From contig NC_081407.1 of the NCBI RefSeq assembly GCF_030272615.1, forward strand, positions 151,113,048 to 151,177,047: a stretch of DNA of 64,000 nucleotides, written 5' to 3'. Below, piece by piece: positions 25,110 to 36,507 of this stretch. A program made the translations under genes and the position numbers. Numbering within the stretch: the first letter of the stretch is position 1; each line of letters begins with the position of its first letter. The notes under the pieces are model-generated. The model saw only the letters and a list, made by a program, of their open reading frames with translations, had not been told where the DNA came from and did no database searches. This DNA comes from Cryptomeria japonica (lineage: Eukaryota > Streptophyta > Pinopsida > Cupressales > Cupressaceae).

Positions 25110-27218
25110 TTGTACCCAATGTTTTGATAAAGGTAAACCCGGGAAGGGCCCTGTCCAACACACAGAACAGCTGAAGCATAAAGCTGGAATACAACAACCT
25201 AAATGGAGAACTCACAAGAAGACAAGACAGGAGCAAACAAAAACAAACAAAAAATATTTTTTATCAGAGCTAGAAACTGGATGAGGCCCTCAAAGTCCAA
25301 GGGAACAGAAAGGACTAAAAAAGACACTCAAAACGATTTGAATCCCATCTTCACCCAAGGCCTCCAAATAGGGGGAAGGGCATGAATGAAATGTCTTTAT
25401 TTTTTGAAGGAAAAAACTCAGTCCGAGCACTCTCAAAAACATCAACAAGTTGTGTCTTGACCTTGAAAGGGGATTCCACATCAACCTTAGCAAGGCAGAT
25501 GCTCCTATTGGAGTCCAACTCCTTCCCATTATAAGTAGGTTGGAATATTCCAGAAGATAGTTCTCCATAGAGGGGCTTTTGAGAACTACTTGTTCCATGC
25601 TCGAGGAACCTAAAGCCTTCTCCAAGAGTTTGTTCCCAAAACCCAAGCACTATGATAGTGATGCAACCAAGAGGACTCGAAAAGGAAGAGTTTGCTCCCA
25701 AACCCCAACCTTGGAGAGCAGTTTAATCCTGTTGGGCAACTCCGAACCAACATCAATGCAAACACAAAACCTAAGAGAATTTGTAGCTTTTGTAACATCT
25801 AAGGAAATAAACTGACCAATAGCATCAACAATACCACAAATAAAAGCCTTCACCCCAACACCCCAACAAGAGCTCTAGGAGATGAGTCCATATAGGAGCC
25901 AAGTTGATCTTGCCAGCATCAAAACCAACAGGCCATCTTTTCAAACAAAGAAAAGCCTTACCAACAAACCAGGGACCCTCTTGAAGAACTCTAAAGCTAT
26001 CCTCAAAAGACTCGAAGGAGAATAAAAGAAAATCATTCATCAAAACAATCACTCAGACAGGATTAAGACTAGGCTAGCATTTGGACGCCCAGCTATGAAT
26101 AAACTCAATGTTTGGTCTGTGGCCAAAGAATCTTCCAATAAGAGCAGAATGAAAGTTTTTTGAGGTTGAACAGAAATATCCCCTTCTCTGCACAGCTGGA
26201 ACACATCCAGCCAAGGGGAGGGCTCCCAAGGGTAAGATCATCAACAATAGCCTTAACAACATCTGGGTTTCTGATAGCCTAAACACCAGAAATGAGGGCA
26301 GAGGGATTGGAAGTAGGCACATTAGCAACCCCCCACATATCAACTCTGACCCAACATCCCTGCAAACCCTTATCATACACAAGAAGCGAGTCCAAAGTAG
26401 TCAAGCACTCATATTCTCCAACAAATGGCAGAGGCATTTAAACAAGAAGGTTTGCCTTCCACAAGGGAAGCAAGGCAAGTGCCCTACAACAAACCACTAG
26501 GCATAGCAGGAGATATCTCTCCATACGAACCAACCTTGGAAGAAGCAACATCCTTCAAAACACAGCCCCTAGCAACCGTAGACTTCGAATGGGCCTCCAC
26601 CAAGCCAGACAAAGGAGGTGAATGAACTTTTTGCAAACCCACCACAAGGGGAGGGGGGCAGCGAAAAACCCCTCTAGAGAGAGTTACCCAAGTCAGAAAC
26701 ATTGGAAACAACAGCAAGCTTAGAAGACCCATCTTCAAATCAGGGAAAGATTCCATTTTGGCACTCCATTGGGCCTCCAACCACATTGCAAGAAGTGAAT
26801 GGTCCTCATCAGAATCCATTTGAACACAACAATCAGAAGTTTTATACTTCAAATGGGCCTCCAAAAGAATATCTAGGAGTGTTTCTTCCTCAACACTCCA
26901 GAAATACATCCCAGAATCCAAATCCTCCTCATAGTCACTAGCTAAAGCTTCAAGAACAGCAGCATCAATGTAGGAGCCCTCACCAACACCATTGTTGGAA
27001 AAGCAGAACACCGCCGCCCATCTTGATTCCATCCTCTTTGCTCTCATCTGACATGCCCTTTTTGTCACCTGAACATCCACCACTACTATCACAGCCATCA
27101 CCATATCCATCACCTGCACAACTCCCACTTCCATCACTGCCATTACCAGCTCCATTGCTTGGGGCTTCCAATGTGTAACCTTAAACTCTTTGAAGTAATA
27201 ACTAAATATTTGATGCAT
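25110..27218 (-). pseudogene. LINE ORF1 (DUF4283-type) relic without ORF2
   Basis: Minus strand. The start is probably at 27171 (MEAPSNGAGNGSDGSG, Gly/Ser/Asp-rich), or 27218 in another frame. An acidic stretch with YEEDLDSGMYFW and VEEETLLDILLEAHL follows. The DUF4283 RNA-binding domain lies at about 26170-25870 (SFRVLQEGPWFVGKAFLCLKRW, then LAPIWTHL), and its trailing part at about 25850-25730 (LDVTKATNSLRFCVCIDVGSELP). Multiple frameshifts. No zinc knuckle, endonuclease or RT is seen. The sequence ends in CCCGGGTTTACCTTTATCAAAAC (25146-25124 on the minus strand), a LINE-like 3' end. Confidence 0.75.
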
Positions 27219-28932
27219 ATACTGCTAGTACAAAAGTCATGCATCACTTCATATAGGGATCTTCACCGTTGATAGGAAGTTTGCTTGGTTGTATAATATC
27301 TATTGACAACATTATGTGAAATGATTTTTAGAATGAATTGAACTTGATAGTTGGACAAAGTTTTATCTCCATATATCAACTTTAATATTAGAATCTAGCT
27401 ACTCGTTCTGATAGTGCACTTAACGATAACACGTAATGTTACTCTAATCTGCAGACAACAGTATGGAAGTAAAACATTTCTTTTTCTTTTTTCAAATGAA
27501 CAATTTGCATAACATATTCGAGAAAAGTCATCAACAAGGACAACAATTTAACCTTTATAACTCTACATTGATATTTTCAATACCATATCTGGTACATACA
27601 AAATAATATCCATTGTTCTTATAGGGCCAGAGCACACAGGTTTTCAATCTCAATATGTTCAACATATTTCCCGTGGCATAGGATCAGGCTCTCATCTTGC
27701 ACGTGGGTACCATGACCATTGAAAATACCTGCAAAACCTCAACATCTCTTCTAAAGGATATCATCATCAAAACTTGTGAAGATTTGACAGAAGGAAAGTC
27801 GAACTTTGCTTTTCAGCAACATAAATATTAACTTCTTAAATACTAGTAAGTGCATATAATGAGGAGGATGCAACAAGATCTTTAGCAGATTCAATAATAC
27901 TCGAGGATGTTAAAAATTGTCATCATTGTATAAAATTGGGGTGTACAAGTTAGATCGGTTGAAGATGAAAACTCACATCTCGTGTGGTGCAAACTTACAT
28001 CTGTCTACACGCTTGTACCATCTAAGTGACCTAGAAGAGGGGTCACAAGTCAAATAGATGGTAGACATAATTAATGCCAGATATATTTACTAACTTGTTC
28101 AACACTGTAAATCAGAAAGATTTAATTAACTCTCCTGCCCATATGACAAATGTGCAAGAAGTGAATATAATTCTATCAGTCTACATGTGCATCAATCTCA
28201 ACTACAGTCCAATAAATGATAATCCACAATGCCTTGCTAATTGTAAATATGAAAAACTAACAAATAAAATGCTTACATGATTAACTGCCTTGGCATGTGC
28301 CTATTAATATCTGAATCTATGACCAACTTACGAGTCTCTTGTTGTAAATCTAAAAAATTACTAATTCACTCATTTCATTATGAATTACTCTATGGCAATG
28401 ATCGAGCAGTTCCATATTATCATTTCAATAAGGATACACTCTGGGCATACATGATTAACCAATTTAATACAGCTTATATTCATCAATAGAAACATATTTC
28501 TGGCATATACACTGTTCAATCTTTCATAAAAAAAATAGAATCAAATAGCAAGCAAGGGGATTTCAATCTGCTTACAGGAGGTATCGGGCAAGATCAAATG
28601 GTTAGTGCTCCCAAAAAAATAAAATTCTACGGAAAAGCAGATCACTTGCTGAGGATTTCACAACATCCTAATCAATATGACATCAGACATGCTGGTATAC
28701 CTCGTTCTTTTTAGAACCAAAAGTTTGTGTTCATTTACAAATCACATGCACTTCAATTTTGCAGTACACTACATACAAATTGTAATCTGTGCCTAATCCT
28801 TCACAATAACCAAGAGCATTTGCCATGTGCCAAATGGCAAATGTCCAAAGTCAATACAGGTCTTTGGCAAGAAAAAACATATTCTATTCCATCCTCCATT
28901 TGCAAGATTCATAGTTTTACACGGGAATTTAT
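27219..28932. other. 3' flank of the TMEM50-like gene; no other gene
   Basis: AT-rich. The 28.0-28.9 kb part should include the 3' UTR of the minus-strand gene, but no poly(A) site can be fixed. Minus-strand 27480-27880 faintly recalls a copia integrase (LVDDFSR-like reading with stops), too decayed to call. Confidence 0.4.
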
Positions 28933-28969
28933 TCAAGACTCAGTGCGAGAAGTCCAATAGATCAGCCCA
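28933..28969 (-). CDS. TMEM50: TMEM50-like gene, exon 3 (terminal coding exon)
   Basis: A 37-base terminal exon, too short to stand out as an open reading frame. After the acceptor AG at 28971-28970, T completes the split serine codon. It then encodes GLIYWTSRTES and a TGA stop at 28935-28933. The GLxYWTS ending is the conserved C-terminus of the family. Intron 2 (29062-28970) is only 93 bases, with GT and AG borders. Together the exons give 136 residues, close to the usual 135 or so for plant members. An AATAAA-like string overlaps the stop region but is too close to be the poly(A) signal. The 3' UTR end is not located. Confidence 0.9.
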
Positions 28970-29062
28970 CTGCATTTTTACACCAAAAAAATATTAAAGA
29001 GGCAAAATTAAGATTCAAAACATCCTCCTCAAGATTATAAATAAGATGCCTTTTTAATATAC
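28970..29062 (-). other. Intron 2 of the TMEM50-like gene (93 bp)
   Basis: GT at 29062-29061 and AG at 28971-28970, T/A-rich on the transcribed strand, phase 2. It is ordinary in size for plants, in strong contrast to intron 1. Confidence 0.9.
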
Positions 29063-29212
29063 CTTGTGAGGACAAAAAAACACTGTAGAACACCCGCAAC
29101 ACCAGTCCACGTTGAGTCAGATTTACTGAGAGAATCCTGAACCAACAAGCCAACTGATCCTGCTAAAGAGACAAAGGATATAACGTATGCCAAGAATAGC
29201 CAGGTTCTTGAT
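29063..29212 (-). CDS. TMEM50: TMEM50-like gene, exon 2
   Basis: Completes codon 75 (AG from exon 1 plus A) and encodes 49 further codons plus two bases. It contains the third membrane segment (WLFLAYVISFVSLAGSVGLL), the family motif LLVQDSLSKSDSTWTGVAGV and the start of the fourth membrane segment (LQCFFVL). The acceptor is TTGCAG ending at 29213, preceded by a pyrimidine run on the minus strand. The donor is ACAAG with GT at 29062-29061. Residue spacing across the exon 1/exon 2 join matches plant TMEM50 proteins as I remember them, so no missing exon is needed between them although they lie 31 kb apart. Confidence 0.92.
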
Positions 29213-29220
29213 CTGCAATG

Positions 29221-30250
29221 GTAAAAAAAATTGATGTGCAAGCTGATGTTAGAAAGGCCACAGAACAAAACTCAGAAAACCTCTAACTCTATTGTTTCCA
29301 AGTTTCCAACCATAAATAATCTGCTCCTCTATTATGAAAAGGTGCAAGTGCACATGGAGTTGTTGGGAATCTTTTTCTCATGGCATTCTTCCTTTAACCA
29401 TCCAAAAGAATAGACAATGTCATTTGCCAATTCAACAAATCTGAGCTGTGCAATGACATGACAAATGAGCTAAACAGCCACCATGTTGTATTGTAGTCTG
29501 TGGTAAAAAAAACACATGTAGGCTATAATCAGAGTATAATGAAAACATGCCTGGAAAAGGTTAAACACAAACCTGCTCGATGGCATTTCTACTTAAATAG
29601 CTGTAATGACAGAAACATTGGTGAACATTTCAAAAATATGTATGAGAGGTTAGGTACAAATATCTGCAACCCTAAAAAATTCTGAGAATATTGAATGTTT
29701 GGAGATAAGACCTAATCTAGGGTGAACTATTAAAGAAACTATGCAGATGCTCCTGAAAATCAGCTTCCTTTATGCAGATCAGAAATTAAGAAACTTGTAG
29801 GCCAGTCCCAGACATTCTTCTGAATCAATAACACCCACTCCCTATACTATTTTTTATCAGTATTATGGTGCTCCACATACAATCTAGAAATGATGATCTA
29901 TGATTTATTTCTTCTCATGAATTGAAAAGTATTATATCAAAAATTATGTCCATCTAAAAAAGCTTGTTTAGGACATTTTACAAAATAACCATCAGTCGTT
30001 AATGTTGTTTAGGACATTTTACACTAGCTTTTTTAAATCTTAGATTTCTAAATACTTCAAGGAACTTCAACTGGAAATATTTATATCATAAGGTCATTTC
30101 TCCTAAGACATCATACCCAGATCCAACAGTTAATGGGTTGCTGTAACCATTAAGTTGAAAATCTACATGGTTTAAAGTTAAAACTTTATATCGTCAACAC
30201 AGACTTTGTTGGCATTGATGTCCAAGTGTGTTTTGTTCAAGAAGGGAGAT
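29221..30250. other. Intronic DNA, no feature recognised
   Basis: Unique-looking AT-rich intron sequence near exon 2. A 19-base direct repeat TTGTTTAGGACATTTTACA occurs twice, about 40 bases apart, near 29965 and 30003. The end at 30238-30250 (AAGAAGGGAGAT) is a PPT-like purine tract preceding an LTR. Confidence 0.4.
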
Positions 30251-31010
30251 TGTTGGAAATATGGTCATTCATGTCATAGTGAGATTGTTCGAAATATTTC
30301 ATTGATGACAAAGGTTGTTAATGTCAAAGCTTGGGAGATTGCTATGTTGGCTTTAATCGGATGCCGACTCATGGAATTTATTTTGAAAGAGGTGTAATTG
30401 GAGGCCAACTCATGGAATTTTATTACTTTGAAAGAGGTGTAATTGAAGCCAACTCATGGAATTTTATTATTATGATTTAATTTTATAGGGCCGACCTATG
30501 TTCTTATGTAATTAATTTTGGCGCACGAAGGAATATAAAAAGATGAACAATGTTTGTAAGTATTGTGTGAGAAAATATGTTTTCATTCGCATACAAAGCA
30601 GAGCAGATTTTGTTAAGTGTGAGAGTAGAAAAATATGTTCATCATCCATTGAAGAAGCTACATCTAGAAGGTGAAATTTGGAGAAGATAGTGCCTCCTAA
30701 AAGAAGAGATTGGCGTCTGTTGCTGAGTTGGTGCTTAGTTGTGGGGATTGGTGTCTCCAATAGGTTGGAGCCTACAAATTTTGTAAGTGAGAATTGGCAT
30801 CTCCGGTGGGTTGGTACCTGCAAATATTGTAGGATGATTTTATTTTTGTTGTGGCTGGATTTGGATAGTAGATCCAAGCAGTCCTTGTCCATGGTTTTTC
30901 CCAAAAAGGGTTTCCACATTAATCTTGTGTTCTTAATTGTGTGGATCTCATGTGTTTGCTATTATTGTATTTGTTCAATTTTAAATAAGTAAAGTTTGTA
31001 TCATAATATC
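30251..31010 (+). mobile_element. Copia-type 3' LTR (3' bound approximate)
   Basis: Starts TGTTGGAAATATGG right after a purine tract AAGAAGGGAGAT, the usual copia PPT/LTR junction. It is homologous to the longer copy at 55019: both hold TTGGTGCTTAG-TGTGGGGATT, repeated (T)TGGTGCCTACAAA-like phrases and GGGTTTCCAC in the same order. It contains an internal ~60-bp duplication (GCCAACTCATGGAATTTTATTA region, 30360-30470). No matching internal domain remains. Confidence 0.6.
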
Positions 31011-31072
31011 AAAATCCAAGATTCAAATGCCATTATTATTATAAAATACAATACAATCTTCAGCTTCACACA

Positions 31073-31408
31073 AGAAATGTAGAGGGCAAATCAAAGGAGC
31101 TCATTGATTTGAATGACACTGATCCTCAAAATGATTGCACAAGGCAAGACGAGGAGATCCCATTGTTTATTGCAAACGAGACTCTTGATTTTAAGAGGCA
31201 GGCAATGAAAGATGTGGCTGTAGCAAAAGTGGCTACTAGATTGTCATTGGATGACATTTATAAGGCAGAGGAGTTCACACCATCTAACAGTAGGAAGGAG
31301 GTTGAGTTGAAGCCACAAAAACAGCCTTCAACGCCAAACGAGGTATTGCAATGGAGTGCAAGGATTAGAACCTCTCAACAAATTTTCACCAGAACAAATA
31401 AATTATGA
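31073..31408 (+). CDS. Unrecognised open segment, possible gene fragment
   Basis: An open frame of about 110 codons without an upstream ATG (RNVEGKSKELIDLNDTDPQ at its start; ending ARIRTSQQIFTRTNKL before TGA). Composition is that of a normal soluble protein (balanced Lys/Glu/Ser) and unlike the chance ORFs around it. No family recognised. It could be an exon captured by an element, or a decayed gene. Adjacent to the LTR at 30251. Confidence 0.3.
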   Translation, partial: RNVEGKSKELIDLNDTDPQNDCTRQDEEIPLFIANETLDFKRQAMKDVAVAKVATRLSLDDIYKAEEFTPSNSRKEVELKPQKQPSTPNEVLQWSARIRTSQQIFTRTNKL

Positions 31409-31621
31409 TGATGATTTTCAAAGTTAATCATCATAAATTCAAAATAGTTGCTAACTAAATACTGTATCAGGATTCTTCATGGTGATGCAAAATTGTATTC
31501 AAATGAATCAAATTTAACAGAAAACACTTTTGTACTCATTCATGGACTCAATGGATACATTTTGTCATTGAATTCTGCAAAAAAAATGTACTTCAGGAGA
31601 AATTTAAACAATTTCTTGAGT

Positions 31622-31688
31622 TGCCGAGTTTTCTCTAAGTCTTTGCCGAGTTGCAAATTTTGGGTCTGCTGAGTTTTTGCCGAGTCGA
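31622..31688 (+). repeat. GCCGAGT short iterations
   Basis: TTGCCGAGT-like strings occur at about 31621, 31642 and 31678 (with a CTGCTGAGT variant at 31667), in T-rich DNA just before the solo LTR. Origin unknown. Confidence 0.5.
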
Positions 31689-31694
31689 AGTTTT

Positions 31695-32151
31695 TGTTAG
31701 AACATAATGTTATTAGGGGCCATACCCTTGTCACATTTATATATAATGTTCTAATATAAGGTTATAAAACCTTATATATTATGTGCTTTATAAGAATATC
31801 CCATTTGAAATAATTATAATCTAATAGCTATTAGATTATTAATTATTTGTGAATGGAAGTTATTGAAAAAGGTGTGACTAGTGAAGCCACCCTTCCTCCT
31901 ATATTTAAGGAGGTTCTCTCTCATTTGAGAGGTGTGTGTATTTGGAGCTTTATGGTGAGTTGTATCACTATGCACAAGCAGTATCATTGACCATGTGGAA
32001 GTATTGGAGGAGCGTCCCCGGGTTCTAATCTATTTTATGATAGACAACATTTGTAAGTGTTTTAATAAAATGATGCTTTATGGGACTTTAAATGCATTTA
32101 CTTTATATCTTCTTTATAATGATTAGTATCCTAAGATCCTAATTTCTAACA
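31695..32151 (+). mobile_element. Solo LTR, 457 bp, with perfect target duplication
   Basis: Begins TGTTAGAACATAATG and ends AATTTCTAACA, so the termini form an 8-bp inverted repeat TGTTAGAA/TTCTAACA. Flanked by GTTTT at 31690-31694 and 32152-32156. A TATA box TATATTTAA lies at 31900-31908. A perfect 20-bp palindrome (AATCTAATAGCTATTAGATT) lies near 31819. No internal domain, hence solo. Confidence 0.88.
31900..31908 (+). promoter_or_regulatory. TATA box of the solo LTR
   Basis: TATATTTAA in the CCTATATTTAAGGAGG context, mid-LTR, giving plus orientation. Confidence 0.5.
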
Positions 32152-32156
32152 GTTTT

Positions 32157-35143
32157 CCAAGTATGTTTTATATTATTGGGCTTCATCTTCAAATGTACTT
32201 GGAGATCAAGGGGTGGTCATAATCCTCAAAAGTACCTTGTCTAATCAGAAAGTCTTTACACATGATAACTATGTTTGCATCCAATGAAAATTCTAGATAT
32301 CTTTGGTTTTGGATCCAAAACCCACTTAGAGATCTGTGTACTTTCTGCTTACCTCATGCCTCTTCAAAATATTTGGATCCATTTCTTGAATGTTAACTAA
32401 ACTTATCACAGTATTCCTCTCAAAGTGTTGCTCATTATTGCAAGCGATCTTTGTTTTCATGCTCTATCTTCAAAAGATGTTGCAGCAGAATTGGTCCCAT
32501 TCACTGCATATGGATAGAATCTAATGGGTGACCATATTGGTTTTTTATTTTAAATGGGAATAGCTTTCCTGTTCCCATACACATGTTTTCCCACAAGTGT
32601 GGAGGCAGGATGATAAATTATTTCTCATTGAAAAATATTCACCTTTCTGACATGCTCTTATTAACTTTAGAGGGTATTTGTTGGATTCCTTCTTCCTCTT
32701 TTCAGCATCCTATTTCTATTCACATCTCCATTAAGATCTTCCACTCTACACCAATGCTCAAGAAAATTATTTATATCAACTTCTTGAATTTTAATTCCTT
32801 CCCCACGTAACTATATGGAATGAGATTTTGAACAAGTTCAAACAGGTTCATAAAATGTTTGAAATTGTGGAATAAACAAAATTACACATATCCCCAGACA
32901 GTTATCATGTTTGGAAAATTCAATAGCTTCAATTTTTGGAGAGGTTCAACAAGTTTTGACATTTTGAACAAATTTAAACAGGTTCATTAAAAGTTTGAGG
33001 CTGTGGATTAAATAAAATTATGTATATACCTATAGAATAATCATTAAAAATAAAATTATGGAACATAAATATTAAAACTGAGTTTTCATATTTTGTAACC
33101 TTCATTAAGGGAAATAGAGAGAAACTTTGGGATGTGTATAACACTGGATTTTTTATGTGATGATCATACAACTCTATTTTTAGCTATTACTTTCTATCCT
33201 TCCAAAGTTAATCAGCTCCAATAATATTTAGAACATACAGATGGTAAATAGAGAGATTGGTTTTATTTACTGTTCTTTACGTTTCAAATTCATTTTTCTA
33301 TACATTTTGTAAGGAACATTCAATTATATTTTCTACCTAATTAATGGAGTTAAGTTGTGACACTAGAAGCTCCATGTTAGATGTTACCATTTCTTTAATG
33401 TCAAGAATCGTTTAATTGAAGGTTAAAAATTGCCATTTTCAGCTTTCATTTAATTGAAATTTCCCTAGATTCAGTAAAAATCAATTCGGTCTACCCAAAA
33501 GAAATAAGACTACAGAGGAACATGCGTCCTTACAATTATCTAAAAGACAATTAGTTAGCATTAACCAAAAGATAATCAGAAATCTTATTGCCAATAATGT
33601 TCCTGATGATAAGGGCTAAAATCTGAGTTCCTCAAGCATGGAGTGCATGCTCTTGCTACCACCGTTGCTGATATTTTTAATAGCACATTCTGGTCAGTGA
33701 CTTTTCTCTACCGGTTCGGACATATTTTTCCTAGCCTATAGTTGATGGACATTTCCAATTGAACTGATTATTGGAGTGTCATGATTGTGTTGGACTGAGC
33801 AGACTCAAGCTTAGCGATAGTAATCATCTTAAAATTAACCATGTATTTGTCAAGTTGTTCAACTACACTAACCACATCGAACTGCAAAAAATGTGCCACG
33901 CAATGCACACAATGAGGAATAAATGATATCAGAAGAAAAGTTCTATTCTCCCCAAATTCTTGCACTCTAATTCAAAGGTTAGTGGTGAATAAGAGCTATT
34001 GATTGCAATTTGGGAATGTAGTAGAACATATCTCCTTTCAAGAAAGATTGTAGAAGATTTTATAAAACAAGGTAGCATATTAAACATGGTCAGTGAAAAC
34101 ATTTTTACTAAAAAGTAATTTCAGTGAGGCAGTATATCTATTCAAAAGGTGTATCATTCTAATCAGTATTTTACCTAATTATCACATCACAAGCACTTGT
34201 CACTTAGACTAGATTTTGATCCTTCAATGTCTCCTTAAACCTGGCTTCAAAATTTTCTGATTACCAGAATGTAAGATTTTGATTATAAGCTGGTGAGACT
34301 CTAGGTAAAATAACTTAGGTGACTTTGACTGAAGACAGCTTTTGATTGCTGGTTCAAACTGAGGGTTACCCAATATGGAAAATTTACAAAATCAACCAAA
34401 GAACAGTAAACTAAGATATAATAATCTAATGGACCTAATCAAGATGTAAAGTGGAACACTTAGTATAGGTCCATGGCTCCAAACTTGCTAGGCCAAAACC
34501 CCTATCAGAGCAGGTGTGCTAAAACTATAGAACAGAACTCAAGCCTGTAAACATCAAGGTATTCTAGCAAAAAAGAAAAACAAGAATAAGACAGTATAAC
34601 TAAAGAAAATAAAAAAAGGTCATCTGTCAGAATCATTCTCATAGGGTGATGGAGCATGGTTTCATTAGATCATTTTACGTTTCTCAGCAAGCTGGCATGT
34701 GGTGGTTTTTGCAGTGGCAATCTGGTGGGGTGCTTGGTGGTGCTCATGGTTGTTTTCTTTGGCTAGCTTTAGTGTGTTCTTTTGGACTATGGCCTGTAAA
34801 CAGTCATTGAGTGGTAGTAGAAATACTCTGCATCATTGTAAGGTTTCTAACCACCAACTTCGCAAGATCTTTAAGTGCCAAGATTGTGTTCTCCTAAATT
34901 TTCCCATAAGTATTTAAAGAGGATGGAATCAAAGATGACAAGAATGTGAGGTCATGGGCATCAATTTCAGAGGATTTTTGCACTCAGTTGGAAATGATGA
35001 TCCCATCTAAAGAAGTTCAAAAATGGGTTGAGCTCCTTTTGCTCCTTCTAAAGAATACAAAGCTGGAAGATGAGGACCTCAATGCTAATGAGGTTCATGT
35101 AGGCGCTTCCTTACTATGCTCCCTTTCCCATAGCAAAATGGGG
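32157..35143. other. Intronic DNA, no gene recognised
   Basis: AT-rich. A diverged duplication (GTTCAAACAGGTTCATAAA / ATTTAAACAGGTTCATTAA) lies near 32837 and 32968. Open segments at 34699-34917 and 34946-35146 show no recognised motif; the latter ends in AAAATGGGG, which may be the PPT of an element whose LTR starts at 35144. Confidence 0.35.
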
Positions 35144-35600
35144 TGATGCAAAAAAAAGGGAAAAATAACTTCAAATTATTTTCCGAAAAGGCATCTTCAA
35201 TTTTATTATTAAATTAAAGTTGTTTTAAAAGAGGGGCCATAAGTGACCCTAAAAATGGGGTCCAAATTCAAAAATAAAAGCTTGAAGGAAAATATAAAAT
35301 AATTTTTTATCTCAAAAAGCCTATATATGGAGGAGTTGAAGAATGGAGAGGATTTACCAATTTCATATTTTCAACTTTATCTCTTGAGGTTGAACACTGT
35401 TCATTTTTTCTGCTCAAGGACAAAAACCCTCCTATTCATTTGAGTAGTTCCATTCAGAGATTACCGTTGAGCTGAACAGTTGCAAGAAGTTTTCCAGTTC
35501 CAATCATTTGGTTGTGAAATATTTTACTATAGATTTCAGTTTGGTGTAATTTACAACATGAGAGTGAAATTTCTTGATATTTTTGAAAATATTTCTAATA
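35144..35600 (+). mobile_element. Candidate 3' LTR (3' bound uncertain)
   Basis: Starts TGATGCAAAAAAAAGGG directly after the purine tract AAAATGGGG and has a TATA box TATATATGG at 35322-35330 followed by a GA-rich leader. No second LTR or target duplication was found. Confidence 0.35.
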
Positions 35601-36507
35601 TTATTTATTGAGTTTTAAAAAATTACATCTTTAATGTTAATGTAGACCATTTCTTGATCAAAAGGTGTTAAGGTTGCATGCCTGATCATTGTGAAATTGC
35701 AATATTCAAAAAGAACTCAATTTGGGACATTGCAAGGGATATTTAAGAACTCACTTCTTTCTACCAAGACCTTCCTCTTGTGCTGAATTATTTTTTGTCT
35801 TTCATCATCAAGGCACTCTATAGAAATTACAAGCCCATATGCTATACCATCTTGGTAGGTGGTAAACTAATATGAGCAAACAAGAGGTTTGAGATTATAC
35901 ATGGTGTCAAGTTTGAAGCATTGTGCTCCTCAAGCAATGGTGGGCAAGCAATGTTGAAGCAAGTAGTGGTAGTAAGTGATGGCTGGTGTGCTAAGATGAA
36001 GAGTGAATAGATGGATTTTGGTTCTACAAACAATATATTTGGTTGTGATGTTTCTCATCTTTCCTAAGGGTGGCAATAGTTTTTGGATTCGTTTGTTGCT
36101 TGGCCATGTGATGTTTTCAAACTCATGTTTGGTTTTTTGCTTCTTTGTGTGGACCATAGTTTGAAAATGCAAAGTTAGCAGCCCAAAAAGTTGACTTAGA
36201 CATGACAAAATGTGGCAAAAAAAAAATCCTCAATTACGCCAAAAAAAATGCATTTAGAGAACACAATAATGTAATTGGATTATCAACTTGTAATAATTCA
36301 AAAATTACATATCATATGACCCTCAAACTCTCAAATTTTTAGTTTTTAAGTTTCAAAGTTAAACAATACAGAGCAATACAACAAAATTATAAATAATAAA
36401 TGTATAACAGCATTATAATTGTTTGCATATGATATGTCAGAAAACAGCCAAATCAAATCTACATCATCATCTTCCCCCTCCTAGTGTAAATTTTTCAAGC
36501 CTCGAAC

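Noticed and set aside
27480-27880. Minus-strand copia integrase-like reading (LVDDFSR-like string)
   Set aside because: Only a few residues fit and stops interrupt every frame; too decayed to annotate as coding.
29035-29268. Reading the exon 2 region as a 77-residue stand-alone protein
   Set aside because: Its first 18 and last 10 or so codons are intron sequence; splice sites and homology show it is an internal exon.
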